A DNA stretch of 22,606 bases, taken from assembly GCA_964537055.1 (NCBI GenBank), contig CAZHYV010000013.1, positions 1-22,606 on the forward strand. The letters are read 5' to 3'. Within the stretch, counting starts at the first letter, position 1, and every line of letters starts with the position of its first letter. Below the pieces are notes generated by a model. The model was not told the DNA's origin and made no database searches. It worked only from the letters and a program-made list of their open reading frames with translations. This document shows, one piece after another, positions 1-6,994 of the stretch. The DNA comes from CAZHYV01 sp964537055. GTDB lineage: Bacteria; Myxococcota_A; Polyangia; Palsa-1104; JAEUJZ01. Both the position numbers and the translations under genes were made by a program.

Positions 1-76
1 ACATTAGTCCAGGGACCGGATACTGGGGTCCACCAATGAGATTTTTATCTCGCGCAGAAATCACACACATTACACT

Positions 77-104
77 TTTGCCCAAAGAAGAGTTGGGGTA
101 TAGT
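77..104 (+). promoter_or_regulatory. possible sigma70 promoter of the BamD-like gene
   Basis: TTTGCC at 77-82 and TATAGT at 99-104 are separated by 16 bp, a reasonable sigma70-type pair about 60 bp before the start codon at 163. The match is moderate and rests on hexamers and spacing only. Confidence 0.35.
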
Positions 105-162
105 CCCGGGGTTGGCTCAGTATAAGACCACCCTGCCTAATCACAGCGCGAAGGATTTTATC

Positions 163-1011
163 ATGATATTGAACCTACGGGATCGCTCCCCGTTCAACAG
201 AAAATCGAAAAATTCCTTTCCAAACGAACGACCCATGCTTTTTTCTTGGATCCTTGGAAGCGTATTTCTGCTCTGTAGTGTGCATTGTAAAACAGAGGTC
301 AAAACCGATCTTTTTAGCTCGAAAGATTACTACAATCGAGGACACGCTCTCTTCTTAAAGAAAAAATACGAGTCAGCGACGCAGGACTTTACAGCAGCGA
401 AAGTGAAAGATCCTTCTTCCGGATGGGCCGTTCTTGCAGAACTGGCCTTGGCAGATACAGCCTACCTACAAGAACAGTTTTCAGTTGCTCAAGAACGGTA
501 CAGGGTCTTCATGGATGAGCATCCCAACCATAAACAGACGCTCAATGGATATGCCGCGTTTATGATTGCGAAAGCAGATTATCTAGATATTCCAAAGAGC
601 ATCGTCATCATGCCCGCTGTCTATAAACGGGATTTGACTGCCGTCGAAAATGCGGAAACGAGGTTAGAATATTTTATCCATACCTATCCTAATAGCTCCT
701 ACCTCGAGCAAGCCAAAGAAATGCTTGTCTCTGTGCAAACGCTGATTATCCAACACGAATTGTACGTTTCGAACTTTTATCTCAAACGAAACAAGCAAGA
801 ACCCGCCATTAGTCGTCTCAAAAAAGCTCGAGATCGGTACATTAGCCACCCCATGGCGAAAGAGATTCTCTGGAATTTAGCAACGGCTTACTCTCAACAC
901 CACGACACAACCGAGTTGAAAGAAACCCTTCAACTGCTTTCGCAGGTCGATAAAGCAAACGAATATGGAAAGCGCGTCGAAGCATTGCTGAAAAATAGAT
1001 CTCCCGCTTGA
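163..1011 (+). CDS. bamD: BamD-like outer membrane assembly lipoprotein
   Basis: Predicted to be the BamD/YfiO-type lipoprotein of the outer-membrane beta-barrel assembly (BAM) complex, facing the periplasm. After a basic leader there is a hydrophobic stretch (MLFSWILGSVFLLCSVHC) ending at a cysteine. The rest is built of helical TPR-like repeats with the family's recurring pattern, for example YNRGHALFLKKKYESA, FMDEHPNH and FIHTYPNSSYLEQAKEML. The length of about 280 residues (258 from the internal start) suits BamD. The start at 163 has an AAGGA Shine-Dalgarno 8 bp upstream. ATG 235 gives a shorter, more ordinary signal peptide but has no clear ribosome site. The lipobox (SVHC) is not canonical. 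The gene stands alone before two tRNA genes. A generic TPR lipoprotein is the main alternative. Confidence 0.72.
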   Translation: MILNLRDRSPFNRKSKNSFPNERPMLFSWILGSVFLLCSVHCKTEVKTDLFSSKDYYNRGHALFLKKKYESATQDFTAAKVKDPSSGWAVLAELALADTAYLQEQFSVAQERYRVFMDEHPNHKQTLNGYAAFMIAKADYLDIPKSIVIMPAVYKRDLTAVENAETRLEYFIHTYPNSSYLEQAKEMLVSVQTLIIQHELYVSNFYLKRNKQEPAISRLKKARDRYISHPMAKEILWNLATAYSQHHDTTELKETLQLLSQVDKANEYGKRVEALLKNRSPA

Positions 1012-1151
1012 CGTTCGCCCGACTTTATGATTAGTTCATGCACCAGTTTCGCCGTTGCGTGTTCCGTCCGTGAATGCGGTTCCTGCGAGGCAAGGATACG
1101 TCCCTGCTGCCCCTGCTTGGAAGTGCTGTTATAGCGGGGAAGCAAGTGTTG

Positions 1152-1225
1152 GCGTCTGTAGCTCAGCTGGATAGAGCAACGGATTTCGAATCCGTCGGTC
1201 GGGCGTTCGAATCGCTCCAGACGCA
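1152..1225 (+). tRNA. tRNA-Arg (anticodon TCG)
   Basis: A full cloverleaf can be folded. The acceptor arms GCGTCTG and CAGACGC pair completely. The D arm holds GCTCAGCTGGATAGAGC, the anticodon stem ACGGA/TCCGT closes the loop TTTCGAA with anticodon TCG, and the T loop is TTCGAAT. The discriminator is A and no CCA is encoded. It lies 7 bp before tRNA-Lys and is probably co-transcribed with it. Confidence 0.96.
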
Positions 1226-1232
1226 TGTTTTT

Positions 1233-1305
1233 GGGCCTATAGCTCAATTGGTAGAGCAGCGGACTCTTAATCCGTTGGTTGTAGGTTCGATTCCTACTGG
1301 GCCCA
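1233..1305 (+). tRNA. tRNA-Lys (anticodon CTT)
   Basis: The acceptor arms GGGCCTA and TGGGCCC pair, with one T-G wobble. The D loop carries GCTCAATTGGTAGAGC, the anticodon loop CTCTTAA gives anticodon CTT, and the T arm GTAGGTTCGATTCCTAC is standard. No CCA is encoded. It forms a tight pair with the upstream tRNA-Arg. Confidence 0.96.
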
Positions 1306-1480
1306 TCAAGCTTTACCGTCGGAAATAACACTAAACTAAGAATTCTTTCATTTCCAGATGTAGAATGGGCTAATGCCGGGCTGCTGAACAAAGTTAAAGA
1401 ATATTGGGATAGTCCTTGGCTTTTGTCCAGTCATAGATAATGTAATCAAACGAGGGTGAATTAAACTCGCTTGGAGTCGA

Positions 1481-1954
1481 ATGCTGAAAAAATACTTCTC
1501 TTCTTTCCTATTTATTTTGATAGCTGGATGTGTCAATAATGCCGAAGATTTTGATTCGTGTAATTATTTAAAGCTCATTGTAGACGCTAAGAGCAACAGC
1601 TATCAGGCTACAATATCAAAAAGTTCAATTTCTGAAAAAGGAGATTTGATTTTATTTGCGGCTTTAGCGACGTCAGGGATAGATTATCATACTGCAAAAG
1701 ATTTGCATGTGGAATTGAGGCAACCAATTCGGGCATGTGAGGAAAATACTGGCCAATGTAGGTATCCAACACTAAATTATTGGCATATTATCAACTCTGA
1801 GGAAACGCCTAGTATGATTGTAGAAAGACTTCCTACGAGATTAAATATAGCATTCACCGAAGCTCAACTTGCTCCATTCGGACGTACATGTGCCGTACTT
1901 GAGGTTTCCGCAAACGGAAAGAGCACCTCTTTGTTAGTAAAAATCTCTGACTAG
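1481..1954 (+). CDS. small secreted lipoprotein of unknown function
   Basis: The protein has 157 residues and opens with a textbook lipoprotein signal: MLKK, a hydrophobic core and the lipobox IAGC with the lipidated cysteine at residue 17. The mature part is hydrophilic and beta-rich, with cysteines (SCNY, ACEENTGQC, GRTCAV) that could form disulphides in the periplasm. A GGAG ribosome site lies just before ATG 1481. I do not recognise the family. The gene is noticeably AT-richer than the BamD-like gene before it, which may mean recent acquisition or relaxed selection. It stands alone between the tRNA pair and tRNA-Leu. Confidence 0.7.
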   Translation: MLKKYFSSFLFILIAGCVNNAEDFDSCNYLKLIVDAKSNSYQATISKSSISEKGDLILFAALATSGIDYHTAKDLHVELRQPIRACEENTGQCRYPTLNYWHIINSEETPSMIVERLPTRLNIAFTEAQLAPFGRTCAVLEVSANGKSTSLLVKISD

Positions 1955-1990
1955 GAATCATCTTTTGCAACATTCTGTGGAGCATATTTT

Positions 1991-2013
1991 ACCTTTCGCT
2001 TCTACGAAGGTTT
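1991..2013 (+). terminator. weak hairpin after the lipoprotein gene
   Basis: ACCTTTCG and CGAAGGT can pair, with one bulged T, around the loop CTTCTA, followed by a short T run. This sits 37 bp after the stop of the lipoprotein gene. The stem is short and the T tract poor, so this is only a tentative terminator. Confidence 0.3.
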
Positions 2014-2201
2014 CATACAATAATTCTTTCTGTAGAGAGGATGTGCTCCTCATCGAGAGGTAGTCATGTCCAACTAGGTTGGTCTTCAGTTAGACACTCA
2101 GTGACTACGGCCAAGTTCTCGAAGTAAACTCTGTAGTGGCTTAAAATTCTACACCTCAAAGCCTGTTTTCGAGCTAAAATTTGGCGCTAGATAAAAAGTT
2201 C

Positions 2202-2229
2202 TTGTACCTACGCTAACAATACGTATAAT
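2202..2229 (+). promoter_or_regulatory. promoter of tRNA-Leu
   Basis: TTGTAC at 2202-2207 and a perfect TATAAT at 2224-2229 are separated by 16 bp. Transcription would start around 2236, about 16 bp before the mature tRNA-Leu, which suits a tRNA promoter. Confidence 0.75.
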
Positions 2230-2251
2230 CAGTCGCTTAGTTGCCATAGAC

Positions 2252-2333
2252 GCGAGAGTGGCGGAATTGGTATACGCACCAGTCTTAGAAGCTGGCACCG
2301 AAAGGTTTGAGAGTTCGAGTCTCTCCTCTCGCA
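2252..2333 (+). tRNA. tRNA-Leu (anticodon TAG), integration target
   Basis: This is an 82-nt class II tRNA. The acceptor arms GCGAGAG and CTCTCGC pair perfectly. The anticodon stem CCAGT/GCTGG closes the loop CTTAGAA (anticodon TAG). A short variable arm precedes the T arm GAGAGTTCGAGTCTCTC. No CCA is encoded. An integrase gene begins 110 bp downstream, so the 3' end of this tRNA is the likely attB/attL core. The tRNA itself is intact, as expected when an element restores the tRNA end. Confidence 0.95.
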
Positions 2334-2405
2334 TCTAAATTTCTGCAGTAATTCCAACTACTTATGGACCTACCTGCTTTTGTCCTTCTTCCGAAAAAAT
2401 CTGCA

Positions 2406-2438
2406 CGGAACGATTACGGAACGATTGCGGAACGATAA
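2406..2438. repeat. three 11-bp tandem repeats beside the integrase
   Basis: CGGAACGATTA, CGGAACGATTG and CGGAACGATAA follow each other without gaps, between the tRNA-Leu 3' end and the integrase stop codon. Their place inside the element's left end suits arm-type binding sites for the integrase or an excision factor. That role is inferred from position only. Confidence 0.75.
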
Positions 2439-2443
2439 AAAGG

Positions 2444-3481
2444 CTAGTTTAGGTGTGTTTCTCCTTTCTCTAGTTGTTCAAAGAGCCGGTTTCTTCGCTG
2501 CGTTTCTAGCGAATGCGGCGCTGCATAATACGTAAGAGTGGTCGAAAACGACTCATGTCCTAAACTGCCTGCTACTGCATGGGGCGTCACCCCAGCCTGA
2601 ATCGCTAAGGTACTGTGAAGCCCTCGCATCCCATGCGCAGTCACTTCGGGAACCTGGGCAGCTTTGCAGATGCGCTTCACCCATTCCAGCGGATATCGTC
2701 TCGATTGCCTCCGAAACAAGCGTTCGTGAGGATCACGATTCTTGCATAGGCTTAAGAGGTGGGGACGTAGGCACTCAGGAACCTCTAAGGCACGCTTAGC
2801 AGCCTTCGATTTTGTGCCATCCACCCAAAGTAACCGTCCTTGATCATCCACATCTCGGACAACGAGGGATACAATTTCTGTTGCTCGTAATCCTAAAAGT
2901 AGAGCTACTAGTGCGGCCACTGCTCCAGGCTCTTTATTCTTAGCATATGCGATCGCTGTCTGATACCAGACCCGTGCTTCGTCTAGACGCAATTGCGCTT
3001 TCCCTCGATTTGCTTTCCCTTGCGGTGCGATCTCCTCTAAAGGGTTCTTCTCCAACCATTTATTCTCAACACACCACTTCAAGAAAGCTTTTGCTCGGGC
3101 CAACATGATACGGTGATTCGCCGCAGCATATTGATGGAACAGTCTTTGATAGCATATAAGCCCTTGCTGAGGGGTAATGCTCCTCAAGCTCATCTCAGGG
3201 GAAGGAAAGAAGCGTTTTAAGCGATACATGGTCGTTTCCACTGCTCTTTTTGTATTTTGCCTCACCTCAAGTAAATAATCTTTGTATTGATCGAATGCAT
3301 CTTGAATGGTGAGATCAGAAACCAGGGAAATCTCTTCCTCGAGCTCTCTCTTTCGTTGTTCTGCTTCCTTTTTAGAAGAAAACATTCTCGTCATTCTTTG
3401 ACCATTACAAACAAATACGATTCTCCACTTTTGGTCTTCTAGGTAAGGGCCTAGAACCCGACTAGACAATTGTCGTCGCAT
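2444..3481 (-). CDS. int: tyrosine site-specific recombinase (phage integrase)
   Basis: This 345-residue integrase catalyses strand exchange between the phage and tRNA-Leu attachment sites. The N-terminal part (about 1-55) is a small arm-binding-type domain. Residues 55-150 form the SAM-like core-binding domain, and about 165-335 the catalytic domain. Catalytic residues are visible: R199 (GLRATE), a lysine at 224 or 226, H283 and R286 (HGMR), H309 (LGHE) and the nucleophile Y318 (adjacent Y319). The length is typical of the family. AAAGGAG lies 7 bp before ATG 3481. It has its own promoter, with an inverted repeat over the -10 box, rather than simply reading on from the operon upstream. Confidence 0.96.
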   Translation of the reverse strand: MRRQLSSRVLGPYLEDQKWRIVFVCNGQRMTRMFSSKKEAEQRKRELEEEISLVSDLTIQDAFDQYKDYLLEVRQNTKRAVETTMYRLKRFFPSPEMSLRSITPQQGLICYQRLFHQYAAANHRIMLARAKAFLKWCVENKWLEKNPLEEIAPQGKANRGKAQLRLDEARVWYQTAIAYAKNKEPGAVAALVALLLGLRATEIVSLVVRDVDDQGRLLWVDGTKSKAAKRALEVPECLRPHLLSLCKNRDPHERLFRRQSRRYPLEWVKRICKAAQVPEVTAHGMRGLHSTLAIQAGVTPHAVAGSLGHESFSTTLTYYAAPHSLETQRRNRLFEQLEKGETHLN

Positions 3482-3517
3482 AATTATCTCCTTTTTAGCG
3501 ACGAGATGTCTACTTTG

Positions 3518-3551
3518 CGAACAGAATACTTACTTGTTCGTGAAAATCCAA
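3518..3551 (-). promoter_or_regulatory. integrase promoter with overlapping operator-like inverted repeat
   Basis: Reading the minus strand, TTGGAT (3546-3551) and TATTCT (3523-3528) are separated by 17 bp. The inverted repeat CGAACA-N11-TGTTCG (3518-3540) covers the -10 box and most of the spacer, as an operator would. The binding protein is unknown. One of the small HTH or RHH proteins of the element is the natural candidate. Confidence 0.55.
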
Positions 3552-3588
3552 ATAGATTCTTGTCCCCAAAAATGAAAATAGAGGACCT

Positions 3589-3828
3589 TTACTTAGGGAA
3601 ATGAAGCTTATCCGGTTGTTTAAATTGGTTTCGTTTTCTAATTTTCATTCTCATCAATTCAACCATTTGCTTGGCCTCTTTTCTTGATGCAGAATCATTG
3701 GCCCTCCCACTATCCTCACCAGAGGGTACAAATGAATCAGAAAGCCAATGTAACCGCTCAATGATCTCTTTGACAATTAAAGGGGTCAATTCATAAACTA
3801 AAGATCGGTAAGATTCTTTGTTATCCAT
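3589..3828 (-). CDS. small phage protein of unknown function
   Basis: The protein has 79 residues and is mostly helical, with a strongly basic C-terminal end (MRMKIRKRNQFKQPDKLHF) that could touch DNA. ATG 3828 is chosen because AAAGGAG lies 5 bp upstream. An ATG further upstream in the same frame would overlap the preceding gene and lacks such a site. It is the last gene of the minus-strand operon before the integrase, a common place for excisionase-like or regulatory proteins, but no known domain is evident. Confidence 0.6.
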   Translation of the reverse strand: MDNKESYRSLVYELTPLIVKEIIERLHWLSDSFVPSGEDSGRANDSASRKEAKQMVELMRMKIRKRNQFKQPDKLHFPK

Positions 3829-3838
3829 AGAACTCCTT

Positions 3839-4204
3839 TCATTCACCAGATTCGACGGCCCTGTTTCCTTGTACATGGCTGGTTGATCTCATTAAATTCT
3901 TTTTGAGGGGAATAAGAGGCCGTATTTCTGATAGCCGAAAATATTTTGCAGCTCGACTTCTCATAGGAGGACGGCTTCCGTCTCGGAGATAGGCTAGTTT
4001 CTGTAAACGTTCGTCACGGTATAACCAAAGCCGAAATGCATCGATACTCATTTTGAGCTGATGCGCAATTTCAGCAGTAGGGAGTAAGCAAGTCTCTTGT
4101 GGATTTGGAGTTTGCTCTATCCATTTAGAGAACATTTGGCCTACGGGACCTTTTGCCTCTTCTTGCGATAAATCAACTTGAACTTCTTTAAGAGTAATTT
4201 TCAT
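3839..4204 (-). CDS. putative helix-turn-helix/excisionase-like DNA-binding protein
   Basis: This 121-residue protein has a central segment (about 42-95) beginning LLPTAEIAHQLKMSIDAFRLW, followed by RSRAAKYFRLSEI. This has the look of a winged-helix/MerR-type excisionase domain in which a helix-turn-helix selects DNA and a later FRLSEI segment forms the wing. AGGAGG lies before ATG 4204. It sits 10 bp before the next small gene and near the integrase, so a role in excision or in control of the integrase promoter is plausible but inferred. Confidence 0.6.
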   Translation of the reverse strand: MKITLKEVQVDLSQEEAKGPVGQMFSKWIEQTPNPQETCLLPTAEIAHQLKMSIDAFRLWLYRDERLQKLAYLRDGSRPPMRSRAAKYFRLSEIRPLIPLKKNLMRSTSHVQGNRAVESGE

Positions 4205-4218
4205 AAGATCCTCCTAGG

Positions 4219-4833
4219 TTATTTCTTCGGAACGATAGAAGTAGCTTGAGCGAAGCAAACCTGATTTCTTCCTGAGGCCTTCGCTTGATACATTGCACGA
4301 TCGGCTGCGACCAGAAGTTCATCAACCGTCGTTCCTTGATCTGGGCAGATTGCAACACCAATGGAGATCGTAATTCGTGCTTTTGTGTCGAGTTCCAGTT
4401 CTTGCACTTTAATTCGAAGCCGATCAGCAATCTTCATTGCAGCAAACTCGTCCGCATTCGAAATCAGGCACAAAAACTCTTCACCACCTGAACGAGCGAC
4501 AAAAGATTTATCCGAGGAGCGGCTCTGCTGGCGTAATACACGAGCGACCCGTTTTAAGGCTTCATCTCCTGCCGGATGACCGTATTTTTCGTTGTAGTCA
4601 TGAAAATGATCAATATCGACTAAGAGAATAGCCAAAGGAAGTTGGGTATTAATTGCAAATTGGACTTCGACCTTCAAGCGCTCTTTCAAGAAGGCACGAT
4701 TATGAATTTGCGTCAAAGTGTCTGTATGAATCTTTTGAACGAGCGAGCGGTTTTTTACCCGAAGGAGCTGATTATCTCGCGTAAGTTGTTCGATTTGTTG
4801 TTCTTGTGAAAGAAGCGGGTGGATCTCGGCCAT
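4219..4833 (-). CDS. GGDEF-domain diguanylate cyclase
   Basis: This 204-residue protein should make the second messenger c-di-GMP from two GTP. Residues 9-35 form a coiled-coil lead into the catalytic domain. TLTQIHNRAF (39-48), DIDHFHDYNEKYGHPAGD (73-90) and the signature SGGEEF (115-120) are intact, as are the late motifs ISIGVA and ADRAMYQAK. An RxxD (105-108) lies upstream of the signature, but two residues further away than in the usual inhibitory I-site. There is no signal peptide, membrane segment or sensor domain, so it is cytosolic. AGGAGG precedes ATG 4833, and a promoter with a nested inverted repeat lies upstream. This is an unusual cargo for a prophage. Confidence 0.93.
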   Translation of the reverse strand: MAEIHPLLSQEQQIEQLTRDNQLLRVKNRSLVQKIHTDTLTQIHNRAFLKERLKVEVQFAINTQLPLAILLVDIDHFHDYNEKYGHPAGDEALKRVARVLRQQSRSSDKSFVARSGGEEFLCLISNADEFAAMKIADRLRIKVQELELDTKARITISIGVAICPDQGTTVDELLVAADRAMYQAKASGRNQVCFAQATSIVPKK

Positions 4834-4953
4834 AAGAAACCTCCTGTTCTGTTGGAAGAATGTAAATGATGAGCGCAGCCCAAAAGAGAAGGATGCGATG
4901 GAAACAAGTCCCTGGGCTCCCTAAAAAGCACTACGTAGACTCTCCACGAGACT

Positions 4954-5008
4954 GTTATACTACGGAATGCGACTTTATGGCAAGCCATATTTATAGAAAG
5001 CCGCATTC
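4954..5008 (-). promoter_or_regulatory. own promoter of the diguanylate cyclase, inside nested inverted repeats
   Basis: On the minus strand TTGCCA (4978-4983) and TATAAC (4954-4959) are separated by 18 bp. Around the -35 box lies a 12-bp inverted repeat with one mismatch (4965-4976 and 4997-5008, outer arms GAATGCG/CGCATTC) enclosing a smaller one, ATGGC-AA-GCCAT (4977-4988). The layout suggests a repressor or activator site that controls the cyclase separately from the upstream operon. Confidence 0.55.
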
Positions 5009-5060
5009 AAATTTTATAATTAGCTAAAATGAATTAGATTTTTTGATGAGATTTAGCAGA

Positions 5061-5288
5061 CTATTTTTTCTTCTCTTCAGAAGCTAGCTTTTTCTCAATT
5101 CTATCTAACTGTGCAGCCAGCTTATCAAGATACTCTTCTGTGGAGGAATTCAGAAGAGCGGTCAAAGTTTTGGGAACAAGTTTACTTTCAAGTTCTTTCC
5201 CACGGATTCGTAGTTTTTCATAGCGTAAAAGAATCTCGTCGCTCATCTGGAAAGACTTCTTGCTTTGTTTGGATAAGGGCCTCGGCAT
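5061..5288 (-). CDS. small charged helical protein, unknown function
   Basis: The protein has 75 residues, a basic N-terminus and a long lysine/glutamate-rich C-terminal helix (residues 50-75). The core MSDEILLRYEKLRIRGKELE could be a ribbon-helix-helix or a small coiled-coil fold. Its start overlaps the end of the preceding gene by 71 bp in another frame, which suggests translational coupling. The ribosome site is weak (AGAGAA). No family is recognised. Confidence 0.5.
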   Translation of the reverse strand: MPRPLSKQSKKSFQMSDEILLRYEKLRIRGKELESKLVPKTLTALLNSSTEEYLDKLAAQLDRIEKKLASEEKKK

Positions 5289-5514
5289 AGTTCTCTACGT
5301 GTAGATGTATATGGTTTTGTAGCACTTCGTCAATTATTCTCGCTTCTGCGTCAAGTAATCGCTCATATTTGTCAAGCGCCTGTAAAACGATTTGTTGAAG
5401 CAAATCAAGAACTGCTTCTTCCGTTCTTTTTTCTTCAGGTAGGCTCCTCAGTAGCCTTGCGTGAAGTTTAGGTGAGAGGTGAATTGAGGGCAATTTCTTT
5501 TGGATCTTTCGCAT
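5218..5514 (-). CDS. small protein, possibly ribbon-helix-helix type
   Basis: This 98-residue protein starts at ATG 5514, preceded by AAAGGA. Residues 8-50 (KLPSIHLSPKLHARLLRS, then a helix with TEEAVLDLLQQIVLQAL) resemble a short beta strand followed by two helices, as in RHH DNA-binding proteins. The frame stays open upstream into the methyltransferase gene, but that part has no ribosome site and reads as a shadow. It overlaps the next gene by 71 bp. A small two-gene unit is likely. A toxin-antitoxin pair is possible but unsupported by any recognisable toxin. Confidence 0.55.
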   Translation of the reverse strand: MRKIQKKLPSIHLSPKLHARLLRSLPEEKRTEEAVLDLLQQIVLQALDKYERLLDAEARIIDEVLQNHIHLHVENYAEALIQTKQEVFPDERRDSFTL

Positions 5515-5575
5515 ATACGTGTTCCTTTCATAAAAAAGAAATCCTTTTTGTGTCAGGAGGCTCAGATTTCTTCGT

Positions 5576-6154
5576 TCATATATCTCCTCCCTCTGAGGAA
5601 GATAGAAGAGGCAGGGGAAGTTGATGAATTTTTCTATGGAACCTCGAAATGACTTGAACCGTACCCTGCTGCCCATGCAGCCAAATAAACCACCATGTTG
5701 GAACAAAATCAGTCCTTGCGTTCCTAGTAAATGAAAGCCTAGGAAGGGATAATAGATGGGTAGGAGGATGTTTTTCTAACCAACGTCGATTTCGGCACGG
5801 CTCTAAAAAGGTACACCGAAGCAAAAGAGCTACTCCGACGTTGCTATACTGTAAAGCTGCTTGGGCAATCTCAGAAGCAAGGCGAAACGGTGGATTTGTG
5901 ACAATCCAACAGGGGCGATTCTGATAGAGACTTGGATCGCGGGCATCTCGATGTTCTTCTGCTTCCGTTTTTGGATCCAAATCATTTGTTCGGAGAAAGT
6001 GAAAGCGATGAGATTCGCCAAATAATTTAGGAATTCGGCCATCTCCTGCACAGGGATCGAGTAGAGATTCTCCTTGAATAAAGGGATAAGTTTCGATGAG
6101 TTCTTGAATTGCTGCGTGAGGGGTATCATACCGGTCCCAGGGATGACGAGGCAT
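5576..6154 (-). CDS. phage-type DNA N6-adenine methyltransferase
   Basis: This 192-residue, single-domain enzyme should transfer a methyl group from SAM to adenine in DNA. The SAM-binding motif I is LLDPCAGDGRI (31-41) and the catalytic motif IV is NPPF (87-90), the form typical of adenine-N6 enzymes. The opening WDRYDTPHAAI resembles phage-encoded orphan methyltransferases. No restriction endonuclease gene is nearby, so it more likely shields the phage genome from host restriction or acts in regulation. GGAG precedes ATG 6154. It lies 21 bp after the antirepressor gene in the same operon. Confidence 0.85.
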   Translation of the reverse strand: MPRHPWDRYDTPHAAIQELIETYPFIQGESLLDPCAGDGRIPKLFGESHRFHFLRTNDLDPKTEAEEHRDARDPSLYQNRPCWIVTNPPFRLASEIAQAALQYSNVGVALLLRCTFLEPCRNRRWLEKHPPTHLLSLPRLSFTRNARTDFVPTWWFIWLHGQQGTVQVISRFHRKIHQLPLPLLSSSEGGDI

Positions 6155-6175
6155 ACAAACTCCAGAGCAAACGGG

Positions 6176-6994
6176 TTAGAGATTGGGAAATAGATAAGAT
6201 GAGTGAGGCTGCGGCATAGAAATGGGAAATATCTCAGAGGCGATCAGAAATAACGTTTCGATCTGCCCTTCTTGCTCGATAACCTCGAGGGGAGAGACTC
6301 GGCGATGTTTTGCTCTTGCCCTCGCATCAAAATGGTAACGGTACTGCAATTCACGATAGAGCTTATTCCACGTCATCTGATAGTTTGCGTTCGTGGCATA
6401 GACATACGCTCGAACGAGCTCGACGATTTTTGATCGAGTGGTTCTCTGCGTAGATTTTTCGCTCGCTCGTTCTACATGGAGAAGCTCTTGTTCTGCAGCC
6501 TCCTGGTTTGACATTAGTTTATCCAGCGTGACCTCAACTCGGCCTAGACGAGCAGATTGAGCCTTCATCTCACTGGCGAGCGCAATCATTCCTTGTGCCT
6601 GCTGAACCACAAAATCTAACGGATCCAACGAAGAATGCGGAGGAAGCTTTACCGGTTTTATAAACGCCTCTTTTAGGACTTTCGCGCACTGAAGCTGATA
6701 GCGCTCTAGTTTTAAACGGACTTCTGGCTTCATTCGCCCCGTCTCCATGCCCGCAAGCCACATGGGTACGCTATCAACGTGGAGACAGAAAACCTCTCGG
6801 ATTTTATTATCTTGACCAACCGTTGGGATGTTCACAATGGTTGCCCAGGGTTTCTTTTTCAGCTTGGTTTGTTGTGAGGCATTATCAATTCCGAGAGCAT
6901 CACAAATCCGTCGCACAGAGACCCACAGATCATCTCCTTGAGGAATCGCCTCTAGAAGGTCTCCATCAAAAGACACTTTCATTAGTTCTGTCAT
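6176..6994 (-). CDS. phage antirepressor (P22 Ant N-terminal type)
   Basis: The N-terminal 115 residues match the phage antirepressor N-domain pattern: VSFDGDLLEAI, then DDLWVSVRRICDALGIDNAS, then a Q-x-K region and VPMWLAGM. Residues 120-190 form a linker with coiled-coil character. The C-terminal part (about 190-265, AYVYATNANYQMTWNKLYREL) resembles the C-terminal domain of other phage antirepressors. Such proteins bind and inactivate the prophage repressor at induction. Its ATG overlaps the previous stop as ATGA, so the two are translationally coupled. A second in-frame ATG lies four codons in. It is the second gene of the leftward operon. Confidence 0.85.
   Translation of the reverse strand: MTELMKVSFDGDLLEAIPQGDDLWVSVRRICDALGIDNASQQTKLKKKPWATIVNIPTVGQDNKIREVFCLHVDSVPMWLAGMETGRMKPEVRLKLERYQLQCAKVLKEAFIKPVKLPPHSSLDPLDFVVQQAQGMIALASEMKAQSARLGRVEVTLDKLMSNQEAAEQELLHVERASEKSTQRTTRSKIVELVRAYVYATNANYQMTWNKLYRELQYRYHFDARARAKHRRVSPLEVIEQEGQIETLFLIASEIFPISMPQPHSSYLFPNL

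Noticed and set aside
1074..1328. 84-codon frame across the tRNA pair
   Set aside because: It runs through both tRNA genes, and its peptide (such as VAQLDRATDF and IAQLVEQRTLN) is the usual false translation of tRNA sequence.
930..1391. 153-codon minus-strand frame
   Set aside because: It is antisense to the tRNAs and the BamD-like gene end, has no ribosome site, and carries the same tRNA-derived peptide pattern.
2149..2334. Minus-strand frame over tRNA-Leu
   Set aside because: It is the antisense of a tRNA and its promoter. EERLELSNL is a typical tRNA artefact.
2406..2438. CRISPR array
   Set aside because: The repeats are 11 bp, directly adjacent and without spacers, and no cas genes are present.
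3518..3540. LexA (SOS) box
   Set aside because: The arms CGAACA and TGTTCG resemble half-sites of some LexA boxes, but the 11-bp spacing does not fit the known forms.
4219..4833. Cyclic-oligonucleotide (CBASS) synthase
   Set aside because: The enzyme is a GGDEF protein, not a CD-NTase, and no effector of the Cap family is adjacent.
5061..5514. Toxin-antitoxin pair
   Set aside because: Two small overlapping genes fit by size, but neither has a recognisable toxin motif, and both lie within a longer operon.
5830..6129. 99-codon minus-strand frame
   Set aside because: It lies wholly inside the methyltransferase gene in another frame, without a ribosome site.
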